From contig JAOPYI010000133.1 in the NCBI GenBank assembly GCA_025964675.1, positions 1 to 38,747 of the forward strand: a stretch of DNA of 38,747 nt. Direction: 5' to 3'. A program made the position numbers and the translations under genes. The DNA comes from Sphaerisporangium sp. (GTDB lineage Bacteria; Actinomycetota; Actinomycetes; Streptosporangiales; Streptosporangiaceae). Shown in pieces: positions 8,054-17,094 of this stretch (positions are counted from its first letter, which is position 1; each line of letters starts with the position of its first letter). The notes below the pieces were generated by a model that searched no databases, was not told where the DNA came from, and saw only the letters and a list, made by a program, of their open reading frames with translations.

Positions 8054-8695
8054 GTGAACCGACTTCAACTCAGGTCCATGCGGCTCGTCGAGGTTCTCGC
8101 GGCCCTCGCGTTCCTGGTCATCGCCACAGTGGCGGTGTTCATGATCGCGCCGAACGCCATCACCTCGGCCAGCGGGGCGTCCCCCGACGACTGGACCGCC
8201 ACCGAGTCGGGCCCCATCGGCCCCGCCGATCGCGACTTCCTGGTGCGGGTGCGGCAGGCGGGCCTGTGGGAGATCCCGACCGGCCAGCAGGCCCAGCAGC
8301 GGGCGGGCAGCGCCCGGGTCAAGGAAGTCGGCCAGCACCTCGTCGAGGACCACACCAAGCTCGACGAGCAGGTACGGGCCCTCGCCGCCAAGCTGAACGT
8401 GTCGCTACCGAGCACGCCCAACGCCGACCAGCAGGGGTGGATGGCCGAGCTGTCCACCAAGACGGGCGAGGACTACGACAGGACCTTCGCCGACCGCCTC
8501 CGCGCGGCCCATGGCAAGGTCTTCTCAGCGGTCGCCCTGGTCCGCGCGGGCACCAAGAACTCCGAGATCCGCGCCTTCGCGCAGGTCGCGATCGATGTGG
8601 TCATGAAGCACATGACGCTCCTGGAGGGCACGGGCAAGGTCGACTTCGCGGCGCTGCCCACGCCCCCGCCCCCCTCCCCCAACCCCTCCAAATAG
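8054..8695 (+). CDS. exported DUF4142-family protein
   Basis: A 213-residue protein with an N-terminal hydrophobic segment (residues 12-35), a spacer, and a helical ferritin-like DUF4142 region. Motifs include DRDFLVRVRQAGLWEIPTGQQAQQR, VKEVGQHLVEDHTKLDEQVRALA and FADRLRAAHGKVFSAVALVRAGTKNSEIRAFA. It ends in a Pro-rich tail. GTG 8054 is preceded at about 11 nt by GGGAG. It probably sits on the outer face of the membrane or in the wall; the biochemical role of DUF4142 is unknown. It diverges from the ECF sigma operon and has a matching ECF promoter, so it is likely a target of that sigma factor. Confidence 0.82.
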   Translation: MNRLQLRSMRLVEVLAALAFLVIATVAVFMIAPNAITSASGASPDDWTATESGPIGPADRDFLVRVRQAGLWEIPTGQQAQQRAGSARVKEVGQHLVEDHTKLDEQVRALAAKLNVSLPSTPNADQQGWMAELSTKTGEDYDRTFADRLRAAHGKVFSAVALVRAGTKNSEIRAFAQVAIDVVMKHMTLLEGTGKVDFAALPTPPPPSPNPSK

Positions 8696-8774
8696 GGGAG
8701 AAAGGCGTAAGGAGCCCATCTGCTCGCACGACACCACGCTCGACCGCGACCCGCGCCGCCTGGCCCCCGGAGCC

Positions 8775-8822
8775 GGCGGCCGATCGGCGGGGGATCCACC
8801 TCCCCCTCACCGATCGGCCGCC
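8775..8822. terminator. perfect 13-bp hairpin between convergent genes
   Basis: The arms 8775-8787 and 8810-8822 are perfect inverted repeats of 13 bp (core GGCCGATCGG), with a 22-nt loop that itself holds a GGGGGA/TCCCCC pairing. It lies between the ends of the DUF4142 and GMC genes. It has no U-tract, as is usual in actinomycetes, and may work in both directions. Confidence 0.7.
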
Positions 8823-8836
8823 TCGGGGTTTCCGCC

Positions 8837-11224
8837 TCACCCCGGTCCGTAGACGTCCCAGAGCTGACCGACGAAGAACCTCCCGAACCTGGCCAGCGAG
8901 GTAAGACCGTGCGGGCCCTCGGTGTGGAAGCTCTTCAGGGTCGCGGCGAGGTCGAGAGGCTGGATGTGCAGCGTCCCCGCGCCGACCACCACCGCCCCTT
9001 CGTCCTCACCCTCCGGCACGTGACCCCGCAGCAGTCGCGTGTGCAGGGTCGAGGTGTCGAGCCACAGCCGTGTGGCGGGCCCATGGTGGACGTCCTTCAG
9101 GCCGATGAGGGTGCGGGGCCGGTCCTCGCTGTCGGTGAACCACAGCCGGTAACGCATCTCGCGCCTGTCCGGCGTGTCGCCGGGCGCGAAAAGGTTGAAC
9201 CAACCCCGCTCGATCGGACGCCGGCCCCCGCAGAAGGCGGCGTCTATCCATCCCTCAGCCCGCGCGAGGTGCTCGGGCTCGGCCAGAAAACGGTCCACGT
9301 CGTCGACGTCGACGGTGAGCCGGAACGAGAACCGGTCACCTTCGGATCGCCCGGTCACGTCACCGGAACGCGTGCCGTTCACTCCGAGGGCGACGAATCC
9401 GCCCATCTCCTCGGTGAACGACAGCGATGTACGCTCGGCGGTGCCGGCCGCCGTGAGGCTCCACGCCTCCTCGGACGGGTGGGTGCCCACCCGTCCGGAT
9501 CCCACGGTCATTCGATCCCGACCTTCTTTCGTGTGCGGTGTTCCCACTTCGAGGAGCCGGGTGCACATGCGGTCCGCCAGCGCCGCGATGGTCAGCGACG
9601 GGTTGGCGCCCACCGGACCCGGCAGGGCGGCGCCGTCGGCGATGAACAGCCCGGGATGATCGAACACCTCGCCGTAGGCGTCGCAGACACCCTCGCCGGG
9701 GTGACGTCCCATCGGCACGCCGCCGAGCGGGTGAACGGTGACGATGCGTTTTCCCAGCCACGCGGGCATGCCGGAATGCTCCGCCCCGAGCACGTCAGAG
9801 ATGCGGCGCATGGTCGCGCGCAGGCGTTCGTAGTGGTCGTCGCTCGCCTGCGAGCTCCACTGGACGTCGAGCTTGCCGTCGCGCAGCCGCAGCTCGCCGT
9901 CGGGGACGTCCCTGCCCATGCCGAGCAGGGGAAGCGACCTGCCGGAAAGCTCGCCGTCGCCGACCAGGTCCGCGATCTCCGCGGACAGGTTGGTGTCGTG
10001 CGTGACGAGGGCGCGCAGGCGGTCGGCGATGAAGTGGGCGGCGCGCCGGATCTCGTGACGCACGTCGGCGCCCTCGACCAGCCAGTCGATGAACGCCGGG
10101 TAACCGCCGTCCTCGATGTAGGCGCCCCGGCCGGTGTCGCGTCCGCCGTCCACCGTGTCGGCCAGGCGGATCGCGCTCGTGATGACGGGCCCCCGGCTGG
10201 CGTCGATCGTGCGGGTGCGGGTGCGGTCCTTGGCCCGCAGCAGGAACGTGAGCAGGTCGCCGTTGCCCGAGAAACGGGTGCCGAGCGTGCCGCTCAGCCC
10301 GGGCAGGCTCGCGCGGTTGCGCAGCATGAGATACGTCGTGCCGTACGTGCCGGCGGCGAGCACCAGCCGGTCGCAGCTGATGGTGCGCGGCCCGGTGGCC
10401 GGGTTGTGGCGGACGTAGCTCACGTCGTAGCCGCCCCCCTCGCGCGGCCGGATCGCGCGCACCTCGTGCAGCGTGCGCAGGTCCGCGCCGTGGTGGCGGG
10501 CCGCGGAGAGATAGGTGTGGTCGAGGCTGTTCTTGGCGCCGTCGTTGCAGCCGATGTCGCACTCGCCGCACAGCCGGCAGGTTCTGCGCGGCACGCCGTG
10601 CAGGTTGCCGTACGCGGGGTCGACGATCGGGAGCCCGAGCCCCGGCTCGGCCCCCGGGGCCGGGGAGAAGCTGATCGCCAGCGGGGGCAGCCGCCAGTCG
10701 AGCCCCAGTTCGGCGGCGGCGTCCTGCATGGCCCTGGTCTTCGGCGTGCCTTCGTAGACGGGGTGGTCGAGAGGGTACGGCGTGGCGCCGATCATCTCCT
10801 CCACGGCGTCGTAGTGAGGGTCGAGGTCCGCCCGGCTGACCGGCCACGACTCGTACCCGCCCGCCGCCAGTGGCTCCTCGTGCACGAACCACCGCTCGTC
10901 CTTGCGCAGCATCACGTTCGCGTAGATGAGCGAGCCTCCCCCGAGGCCGCTTCCGACCACCGAGTCGCAGCCGCCGAAGCTCCACACGTCGTACATGCCG
11001 TAGAGGCCTTCCTTCGGATCCCAGAAGGCCTTGCCCATCTCGGCGGGACTGCGCGGGAACATGCCTGGCGCGTAGGCGCGGCCCCGCTCCATGACCACCA
11101 CGGACAGCCCCGCGGAGGCCAGGCGGTACGCCGCGACTGAGCCGCCGAAGCCGGACCCCACGACCAGGACGTCCACGTGTTCTCTCTGCCTGACGCGCCG
11201 CCGCGCCGCCCCCGCCGTGTTCAT
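8837..11224 (-). CDS. GMC-family oxidoreductase (ChoD-like) with an extra C-terminal domain
   Basis: A 795-residue flavoenzyme. The FAD-binding motif is VVGSGFGGS (G23, G25, G28). GLGGGSLIYANVM and the C-terminal HPLGGVPMG and ADGAALPGPVGANPSLTIAALADR are GMC/cholesterol oxidase signatures. A ferredoxin-like CRLCGECDIGC (C216, C219, C222, C226), followed by GAKNSLDHTYL, resembles a motif I recall from ChoD-type enzymes. The last 200 residues (after about 590) form a separate domain with a beta-rich look (SLTAAGTAERTSLSFTEEMGGFVALG...). ATG 11224 has GAGG upstream, overlapping the hydrolase stop. Likely oxidation of a sterol, terpenoid or other lipid alcohol; the true substrate is unknown. Confidence 0.85.
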   Translation of the reverse strand: MNTAGAARRRVRQREHVDVLVVGSGFGGSVAAYRLASAGLSVVVMERGRAYAPGMFPRSPAEMGKAFWDPKEGLYGMYDVWSFGGCDSVVGSGLGGGSLIYANVMLRKDERWFVHEEPLAAGGYESWPVSRADLDPHYDAVEEMIGATPYPLDHPVYEGTPKTRAMQDAAAELGLDWRLPPLAISFSPAPGAEPGLGLPIVDPAYGNLHGVPRRTCRLCGECDIGCNDGAKNSLDHTYLSAARHHGADLRTLHEVRAIRPREGGGYDVSYVRHNPATGPRTISCDRLVLAAGTYGTTYLMLRNRASLPGLSGTLGTRFSGNGDLLTFLLRAKDRTRTRTIDASRGPVITSAIRLADTVDGGRDTGRGAYIEDGGYPAFIDWLVEGADVRHEIRRAAHFIADRLRALVTHDTNLSAEIADLVGDGELSGRSLPLLGMGRDVPDGELRLRDGKLDVQWSSQASDDHYERLRATMRRISDVLGAEHSGMPAWLGKRIVTVHPLGGVPMGRHPGEGVCDAYGEVFDHPGLFIADGAALPGPVGANPSLTIAALADRMCTRLLEVGTPHTKEGRDRMTVGSGRVGTHPSEEAWSLTAAGTAERTSLSFTEEMGGFVALGVNGTRSGDVTGRSEGDRFSFRLTVDVDDVDRFLAEPEHLARAEGWIDAAFCGGRRPIERGWFNLFAPGDTPDRREMRYRLWFTDSEDRPRTLIGLKDVHHGPATRLWLDTSTLHTRLLRGHVPEGEDEGAVVVGAGTLHIQPLDLAATLKSFHTEGPHGLTSLARFGRFFVGQLWDVYGPG

Positions 11225-11233
11225 CTGATGACC

Positions 11234-12334
11234 TCAGCCGGCGTGGCGCTTGAGGAAGTCAAGGACGCGGGGGAACACGTCCATGTGGGCCTTCTTGCCG
11301 ATGAGCGGGTCGATGTGCCCGTAACCGGCGAGGATCTGCAGCTCGTGACGGCCGGGAGCGCGCCTGGACATGATCTCGTGGCAGACGATGTTCGAGTCGG
11401 TGAAGACGTCGTTGTGGTCGCCGGTCATGAACAGGACGGGGGTCTCGACGCGCCTCGCGTCCGAAAGGTAGTCGTCCGGCAGGCCGGCGTGCGCCGGGTT
11501 GCCCGGATCCCACTTCACGGCGTGCCCCGCCCTCACCATCTTGTTGATGTGCCGGTAGTAGTTGACGTCGGCCGCGCCGTTCAGGTCGGCGAGCCGCTCG
11601 TGGACGTGGGTCTGCGGCGCGAGGTTGCGGTGGCGGTACATCGCCGGACGCCCGCTGCCCCACATGAAGCTCTGCATGTGGCAGGCGGGCTCGCGGCACT
11701 CCGGGTGGAACAACGAGATCGCGCGGGACAGCAGCCACCGCCGGGTGAGCGGCGGAGCGGCGTGGAAGCGCGGGTCGAGGTAGCAAAGGCCGAGGGCGTA
11801 CTCCAGGAGGGCGGGACCCATGGCCAGCTTGACGCGGGCCCAGGCGGGGACCCGCGGGGTCAGCCCCACGCTGTTCGCGACCATGCTGGTGACACCCTCG
11901 ACCGCTCCGCCGAACAGGCTCATCTGGAACGAGACCGACCCAAGGCAGTGCGCTATGACGTGGATCCGCCGTGCCCCAACGTGACGGCGGAGTTCTCTCA
12001 TAGCTGCCGGGTGGTCGAAGGCGGCGATGTCGTCCAGGGTCTGCCGCCGGGTCTCCATGTTGTACGGAAACCGGTTGCTCATCCGGAAGTCGAGCGTCCA
12101 GACGTCGCCGAAGCCGTTGTCCAGCAGGAAGCTCACCAGATTGCGGTGCTCCGGCATGATGAACATGTCGCTGGACGAGGTCAGCCCGTGGACGAGCAGC
12201 ACGACGTCGTCGGACTCCGCCGCGAGGAACCTCGTCAGCGACAGGCCGAGCTCGTCCTCGGTCGAGAAAGGATGCACCGACACCTCGGCGCCCGACACGC
12301 CCTCGAGCGTGTACCGGGGTATGCGGTGCTCCAT
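11234..12334 (-). CDS. alpha/beta-fold hydrolase with a cysteine nucleophile
   Basis: A 366-residue alpha/beta hydrolase. The oxyanion region is LLVHGLTSSSDMF. The nucleophile elbow reads AHCLGS, so residue 130 is Cys (TGC) where esterases have Ser. The acid is in FMTGDHNDVF and the His in GYGHIDPL. Cys nucleophiles also occur in dienelactone hydrolases and PHA synthases. AGGAGG lies 8 nt before ATG 12334; the frame is open further upstream to about 12370. The GMC gene starts 9 bp downstream. Hydrolase and GMC modules of this kind are, from memory, sometimes fused in one protein, which supports a joint task such as ester cleavage plus alcohol oxidation (inference). Confidence 0.83.
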   Translation of the reverse strand: MEHRIPRYTLEGVSGAEVSVHPFSTEDELGLSLTRFLAAESDDVVLLVHGLTSSSDMFIMPEHRNLVSFLLDNGFGDVWTLDFRMSNRFPYNMETRRQTLDDIAAFDHPAAMRELRRHVGARRIHVIAHCLGSVSFQMSLFGGAVEGVTSMVANSVGLTPRVPAWARVKLAMGPALLEYALGLCYLDPRFHAAPPLTRRWLLSRAISLFHPECREPACHMQSFMWGSGRPAMYRHRNLAPQTHVHERLADLNGAADVNYYRHINKMVRAGHAVKWDPGNPAHAGLPDDYLSDARRVETPVLFMTGDHNDVFTDSNIVCHEIMSRRAPGRHELQILAGYGHIDPLIGKKAHMDVFPRVLDFLKRHAG

Positions 12335-12408
12335 CTGCCCGTCCTCCTGGTTCTTGACCCGGTCCAACAATGCCGACAGCCCGCCACGCGCGGCATCGTG
12401 GAAACCTC

Positions 12409-12433
12409 GTACATGGATCGGGGGATCCGTACG
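12409..12433. terminator. bulged hairpin between the LAL gene and the hydrolase gene
   Basis: CGTAC (12409-12413) and GGATC (12416-12420) pair with GATCC (12424-12428) and GTACG (12429-12433). An AT bulge and a GGG loop are left over. It may attenuate read-through from the LAL regulator gene into the hydrolase-GMC operon, or act as an operator half-site pair. Confidence 0.35.
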
Positions 12434-12445
12434 TGAGACTCCCTT

Positions 12446-15361
12446 TCAGGGGTTTCGGTTCAGCTTGGTAGCCACTCCGACCCGCGAGCTGACGCCCAGC
12501 TTGGTGAAGACGTGGGACAGGTGGGTCTCGACGGTGCGGACGCTGAGGAAGAGCTGCTCGGCGATCTGCTGGTTGGTCATCCCCTCCGCGACGAGGTTGG
12601 CGATCTCCAGCTCCCGGGGCGACAGCCCGTACGGCGCGCCACCCTGCGCGGCGGGCCCGGTGGCGGAGACCCGCACGCCGAGGCGGCGCTGCTCCCGTAT
12701 GGCCTGGGCTTCCAGTGCCCGGGCGCCGCACGCGCGGAAGACCGCCGTGGCGTCGCGCAGCCGCTCGCGGGCCAGGCGCCGCTCGCCCGCCTCGCCGTAG
12801 GCCATGCCCGCCACCAGCAGCGCCCTGCCGGCGTCGACGCGCCGCTCGCCGGCCGTGAGCAGGCGGGCGGCCTCGCCGGCGAGCGTGGCCGCCTCGGCGG
12901 GGTCGGAGGGCCGGAGCGCGTGGGCGCGGGCGAGGGGGACGAGACCAGAGAACACCGGCAGGTCGGGGTGGGCCAAGCCGGCAGCCTGCTCGGCCCAGCG
13001 TGTGGCCTCGGCGGCCCGGCCTCGCGCCGCATCGGCGTAGGCCAGCAGCTCGCAGCTCGCGAGCAGCGTGCCCCGGTCCAGGCGGGGGTTCTGGAACCCT
13101 TGGCAGGCGTCGAGTACGGCCTCGATCCCTTCTTCCAGCCGGGCGGCGGTGATCAGCGCCACTCCACGGGCGTTGCGGGCCATGTCGCCCCAGGCCTCGC
13201 CGCCGCCGACGCCCGCCCGCACGGCCTCCTCGGCGGCGCGCAGGCCGGCGTCGTGCTCTCCCGACCAGGTGTGGGCCAGGCAGACCTGGGTGAGGGCGAA
13301 CACGAGCTGCTGCCCGGACTCCAGCAGCCGGGCGCCCTCCGCCGACTCCTCGACGGTGGCCAGCGCCTCGGGCAGCCTGCCGAGCACGATGAGCGTGCGG
13401 GCCTTCCCCGCCAGGAGGTTGGTCAGGATGTAGGTCTGCCCGGTGGATCGGGCGACGGCGGCGGCCCGGTCGAAGTGCCGCAACGCCACCGAGTACCGTC
13501 CGAGGTTGGTCTCGGCCCAGCACAGCCACGCCACCGCGTCCAGCCACTCGGCCAGGTGCTCGTCCAGGGCCGTGGTGATGAGCCGGTCGGCCGCGTCGGC
13601 GCTGCGCAGCGCATCGGCCATGCGGCCGGCGGCGTAGGCCGGCATCGGCCGCAGCGCCGCCACCGCCATGGCGAGGCCGGGCTCCCAGTCGTCGTCGGAG
13701 TCGGGCATCAGGTCCAGCACGGCTTGGGCGGCGCGGAAGTCCACCCGCATCATGCTCTCGGCCACCAGCCGCATCCGCAGGGGGATCGCGGCGGCGGCCC
13801 GCGGGTGCGGCATCCGGCGCAGCTCGTCCAGCAGCAGGGCCCGCGCCTCGTGGGGCCGGTCGAGCTGGCGTTCCATCAGGGCGCAGATGCGCGCGGCCCT
13901 GGCCCGGCGCGTGTGGTCGTCCTCCGGGAGCAGGCGCAGCAGCTCGCGGGCGGTGTCGCGGCCCTCGGTCAGCCGGCCGCTGACGCTCTGGGACCGGCTG
14001 AGCTCCATGAGCAGCTCCAGCCGGTCCTCGAGCGTGCCCGGCTCCTCCGGCATCAGGTCGAGGGCCTTGCGCAGCCAGTGGGCGCAGGTCACCGGCGCCT
14101 GGGCGGCGACCGTGCGGGCCGCCTCGACCAGGGTGGCCACCGCCCGCTGGTCGCCGAAGGATCCGGACCGCTCGACGTGGTGGGCCTGCACGGTGGCCGG
14201 CGCGCCAAGGGTGGCAAGGTGGGCGGCCAGCCGGGCGTGCGCCGCGAGTTGCCAGCCCGCCGCCGAGGACTCGTACGCGGCCCGCCGCACCAGAGGATGG
14301 CGGAACCGGAACCGGCCCGCCGCCGCGGGCCGGATGATGTCGCGGGCGACCAGCTCGTCCAGCGCCTCCAGCGCCGTGGCCTCCGGCACCTGCCCGGTGA
14401 CGGCTGCCATCGCGGGCTCGAACTCGTCGGCGGTCACCGCCGCCGCCTGCGCGACCAGCAGCGAGCCGGGGGACAGGTCGCCGAGCTCGACCCGCAGCGC
14501 GGCCCGTACGGTCGCGGGGAGCTCGCTGACCTGGAGCTGGTTCATGCGCGCCAGCGCCTCCAGGTAGAACGGGTTGCCGCCGCTGGCCTCGTACAGCGCC
14601 CGGCCTCGCGTCCTGCTGACACGCGGGCCGAGGAACTGCTCTACTTCGGCCTGGTTGAGCGGGCCGACCGTTACCTGCCGCCCGTGGCCGCCGGCGCTCA
14701 GCACCACGGCCGCGAGGCGCGGGTTCACCTGCGCGGGACGATAGGCCACCGTGACCAGCACCTTCCCACGCGGGGGATGGCGCACCAGGTGGTCGAGGAA
14801 CTCGGCGGAGCTGTCGTCGGCCCAGTGCACGTCGTCCAGGATGAGCGCGAGCCCGGCCGGGGCGGCCAGCTCGTCGATGAGCTGCCGCAGCGCGCGGTAC
14901 AGCCGGTAGCGCACCATGCCGCTCTGGTCGGCGTCCTCGGCCGCCTCGGCGCCGTGGGACCCCTCCGGCATCTTGCCGGCGAGCGCGGGGAACACGGCCG
15001 CGAGCTGGCGCGCCTGCGCTGTGCCGAGCCGCTCGGCGAGGTCGTCCCGCCGCGCCTCGAGGTGGTCGTCCAAGGCGTCGATCAGCGCGCTGAACGGCAT
15101 GATCTGCTCGAACTCGGCCGCTCTGCCCCACAGGGTCGTGAGCCCGCGTCCGGTGGCGAGCGCCGCCAGCTCGGCCAGCAGGCGTGTCTTTCCGGCACCG
15201 GGCTCTCCGACGACCGCCAGGAACTGGAACCCGCCGGTCAACGTCGCGTCGACCGTCTCGGCGAAGGCGTGCAGAGCGTCGCGGCGGCCGACGAGCGGAG
15301 CCCCGCCGGAGAGGGCCGTCTCGGCACCCTCGCCGAATGGCAGAGTCTCACGACTTTTCAT
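12446..15361 (-). CDS. LAL-type transcriptional regulator (AAA ATPase plus LuxR HTH)
   Basis: About 971 residues, typical for the large ATP-binding regulators of the LuxR family. Walker A is GEPGAGKT (residues 52-59) and Walker B is LALILDDVHWADD. A long helical, TPR-like middle follows. The C-terminal LuxR HTH is LSPRELEIANLVAEGMTNQQIAEQLFLSVRTVETHLSHVFTKLG, shown here as family-diagnostic pieces LSPRELEIANL and VRTVETHLSHVF. ATG 15361 is chosen; a GTG at 15463 would add 34 unconvincing residues. Ribosome binding is weak (GGGG). It lies upstream of the hydrolase-GMC pair on the same strand and diverges from the P450-ferredoxin pair, so it is the obvious candidate activator of both; ligand unknown. 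Confidence 0.88.
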   Translation of the reverse strand: MKSRETLPFGEGAETALSGGAPLVGRRDALHAFAETVDATLTGGFQFLAVVGEPGAGKTRLLAELAALATGRGLTTLWGRAAEFEQIMPFSALIDALDDHLEARRDDLAERLGTAQARQLAAVFPALAGKMPEGSHGAEAAEDADQSGMVRYRLYRALRQLIDELAAPAGLALILDDVHWADDSSAEFLDHLVRHPPRGKVLVTVAYRPAQVNPRLAAVVLSAGGHGRQVTVGPLNQAEVEQFLGPRVSRTRGRALYEASGGNPFYLEALARMNQLQVSELPATVRAALRVELGDLSPGSLLVAQAAAVTADEFEPAMAAVTGQVPEATALEALDELVARDIIRPAAAGRFRFRHPLVRRAAYESSAAGWQLAAHARLAAHLATLGAPATVQAHHVERSGSFGDQRAVATLVEAARTVAAQAPVTCAHWLRKALDLMPEEPGTLEDRLELLMELSRSQSVSGRLTEGRDTARELLRLLPEDDHTRRARAARICALMERQLDRPHEARALLLDELRRMPHPRAAAAIPLRMRLVAESMMRVDFRAAQAVLDLMPDSDDDWEPGLAMAVAALRPMPAYAAGRMADALRSADAADRLITTALDEHLAEWLDAVAWLCWAETNLGRYSVALRHFDRAAAVARSTGQTYILTNLLAGKARTLIVLGRLPEALATVEESAEGARLLESGQQLVFALTQVCLAHTWSGEHDAGLRAAEEAVRAGVGGGEAWGDMARNARGVALITAARLEEGIEAVLDACQGFQNPRLDRGTLLASCELLAYADAARGRAAEATRWAEQAAGLAHPDLPVFSGLVPLARAHALRPSDPAEAATLAGEAARLLTAGERRVDAGRALLVAGMAYGEAGERRLARERLRDATAVFRACGARALEAQAIREQRRLGVRVSATGPAAQGGAPYGLSPRELEIANLVAEGMTNQQIAEQLFLSVRTVETHLSHVFTKLGVSSRVGVATKLNRNP

Positions 15362-15883
15362 GCTTGTACCCCACAGCGAGACGGAACACCACGAACAGCC
15401 GCGCCGCAATCCAATTCCGCGAGGGACTTGACGCGGGACTCCAGGGAGGGTCGCGGTGTTCACGGTCGAGGGCTCACCACGCGGACGCCCTCAGGGGATG
15501 ATTTTGTCGTAAAACAGGCTGGTGGCGAGCCGATCACCCCGATCAGACCTTTTGTGATCGAAATGCGCGCGGTGTGCCCGAAACGGTTACCCTTTTGTAG
15601 CGATTCTGTCGGTACCCCGGCGGGTAGCGTCCAGCGACCGAAGGCCGTTCACGGCGATCTCGACGCCTCTGCGCGCGGCGGCGCCCATCCGCGCGGGCGG
15701 TCCCCTGGTCCCTGCCGGCCATCGCCGCTCCCACGAACACGCCTACGGCGGCGGCCTCGATGGGTCGAGCTCTCGGGGGTACGCCCGCCGCAGCGCGTCC
15801 GCCAGCTTCAAAGAGCGTACTGTTTTCTATGACTACAGAAAGGACATGCAGTTTCTGAAGGCTGTCAAGTCCAAGGAGGCGAC
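15362..15883. other. 522-bp divergent regulatory region between the LAL and P450 genes
   Basis: No convincing gene is present. It contains an inverted repeat CGATCAC (15531-15537) ... GTGATCG (15554-15560). Three TTTCT/AGAAA half-sites (15824-15828, 15837-15841, 15852-15856) lie just before the P450 start. TTTTGTCGTAAAA near 15503 is a small palindrome. Promoters for both directions should lie here, but no -35/-10 pair is clear. Confidence 0.45.
15531..15560. promoter_or_regulatory. inverted repeat CGATCAC-N16-GTGATCG, candidate operator
   Basis: Two perfect 7-bp arms separated by 16 bp (30 bp overall) lie in the LAL-P450 spacer. Arm centres are 23 bp apart, about two helical turns, which suits a dimeric regulator. 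The LAL protein or an unlinked factor could bind it. Confidence 0.35.
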
Positions 15884-17080
15884 ATGACCAAGGCGATGCC
15901 CGATCCGGTCACCCTTCCCCTGGCCAGGGAAACCCCCCTCGATCCGCCGTCCGCGCTCGGCAGATGGCGCGACGAAGGCCCGCTGAGGCCGATGCTCTAC
16001 GCCGACGGCCACGTCGGCTGGCTGGTGACCCGGTACGACACCGTGCGCGCGGTGCTCGCCGATCCCCGCTTCAGCACCAGGGTCGAGCTGCTGCACCCGC
16101 CGATCGGTGAGCGGCTGAGGCAGGCGGCCTTGAGGAAGCGTCCCGGGTTCTTCCTGCGCGAGGACCCGCCCGAGCACACCCGCTTCCGCCGGCTGCTCAC
16201 CGGCCAGTTCACCGTCCGCCGAATGAAGCAGCTGGAGCCCAGGATCGAGAAGATCACCTCGGAGCGGCTGGATGAGATGGAGAAGGCCGGCTCACCCGCC
16301 GACCTGGTGCAGCTGTTCGCGCTGCCGATCCCGTCCCTGGTGATCTGCGAGCTGCTGGGCGTGCCGTACGCCGACCACCACCGGTTCCAGCGCGACTCGG
16401 CGACCCTGCTGAACCTCGGCTCGTCGCCGCAGCAGGTGAGCCAGGCGCTCGACGGGCTGATGGACTACCTTCACGACCTGGTGGTCCGCAAGCGTGCAGA
16501 GCCGGACGACGCCCTCCTCAGCGGGCTGGTCGCCAGCGGGCAGCTCACCGACGAGGAGATCACCGGAGTCGCGGTGCTCCTGCTCATCGCCGGCCACGAG
16601 ACCACCGCCAACATGCTCGCCCTCGGCACGTACACGCTGCTGAACAATCCCGGGCAGCTCGCCGCCCTGCGGGATGACCCGTCACTGGCCGAGACCGCGG
16701 TCGAGGAGCTCCTGAGATATCTCACCATCGTCCACCTCGGCCCGGTGCGGACCGCGCTCGAGGACGCGGAGGTAGAGGGGTACGCGATCAAGGCAGGCCA
16801 GTCGGTTGTGCTGGCGCTCAGCGCGGCCAACCGCGACCCCGAGCGCTTCGACGCCCCCGATAAGCTGGACATCACGCGTCAGGCCACGGGGCACGTCTCG
16901 TTCGGCCACGGCATCCACCAGTGTCTCGGCCAGCAGCTCGCCCGCATCGAGATGCGTATCGGATACCCGGCCCTGCTGCGGCGCTTCCCGCACCTGCGCC
17001 TCGCGATACCGAGCGAGGAGGTCTCGATGCGTTCCGACATGGCTATCTACGGCGTTCACCGGCTGCCGGTCGCCTGGTAG
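15884..17080 (+). CDS. cytochrome P450 (CYP105-like class I)
   Basis: A 398-residue soluble bacterial P450. The I-helix oxygen motif is IAGHETT, the K-helix ExxR is EELLRY, and the heme loop is FGHGIHQCLGQQLAR with the heme-ligand Cys347. Length is normal and there is no membrane anchor. AAGGAGG lies 4 nt before ATG 15884. A [3Fe-4S] ferredoxin gene follows 14 bp downstream and should deliver electrons; no ferredoxin reductase is next to them. The substrate is unknown, but the GMC oxidase, hydrolase and LAL regulator alongside suggest a lipid, sterol or secondary metabolite. Confidence 0.93.
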   Translation: MTKAMPDPVTLPLARETPLDPPSALGRWRDEGPLRPMLYADGHVGWLVTRYDTVRAVLADPRFSTRVELLHPPIGERLRQAALRKRPGFFLREDPPEHTRFRRLLTGQFTVRRMKQLEPRIEKITSERLDEMEKAGSPADLVQLFALPIPSLVICELLGVPYADHHRFQRDSATLLNLGSSPQQVSQALDGLMDYLHDLVVRKRAEPDDALLSGLVASGQLTDEEITGVAVLLLIAGHETTANMLALGTYTLLNNPGQLAALRDDPSLAETAVEELLRYLTIVHLGPVRTALEDAEVEGYAIKAGQSVVLALSAANRDPERFDAPDKLDITRQATGHVSFGHGIHQCLGQQLARIEMRIGYPALLRRFPHLRLAIPSEEVSMRSDMAIYGVHRLPVAW

Positions 17081-17094
17081 GAGGTTTCCCACTC

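Noticed and set aside
12427-12460. TGAACC followed by CGTACG before the hydrolase gene, a possible further ECF promoter
   Set aside because: The gap is 23 bp instead of 16, and the TGAACC spans the last codons of the LAL gene.
11259-15131. A 1290-codon open frame across the hydrolase and LAL genes on the minus strand
   Set aside because: It is Arg/Pro/Gly/Ala-rich frame-shifted translation of GC-rich coding DNA. The overlapping frames carry clear hydrolase and LAL motifs.
12512-15832. A 1106-codon open frame on the plus strand opposite the LAL gene
   Set aside because: Antisense shadow with no domain motif; the opposite strand has Walker and LuxR signatures.
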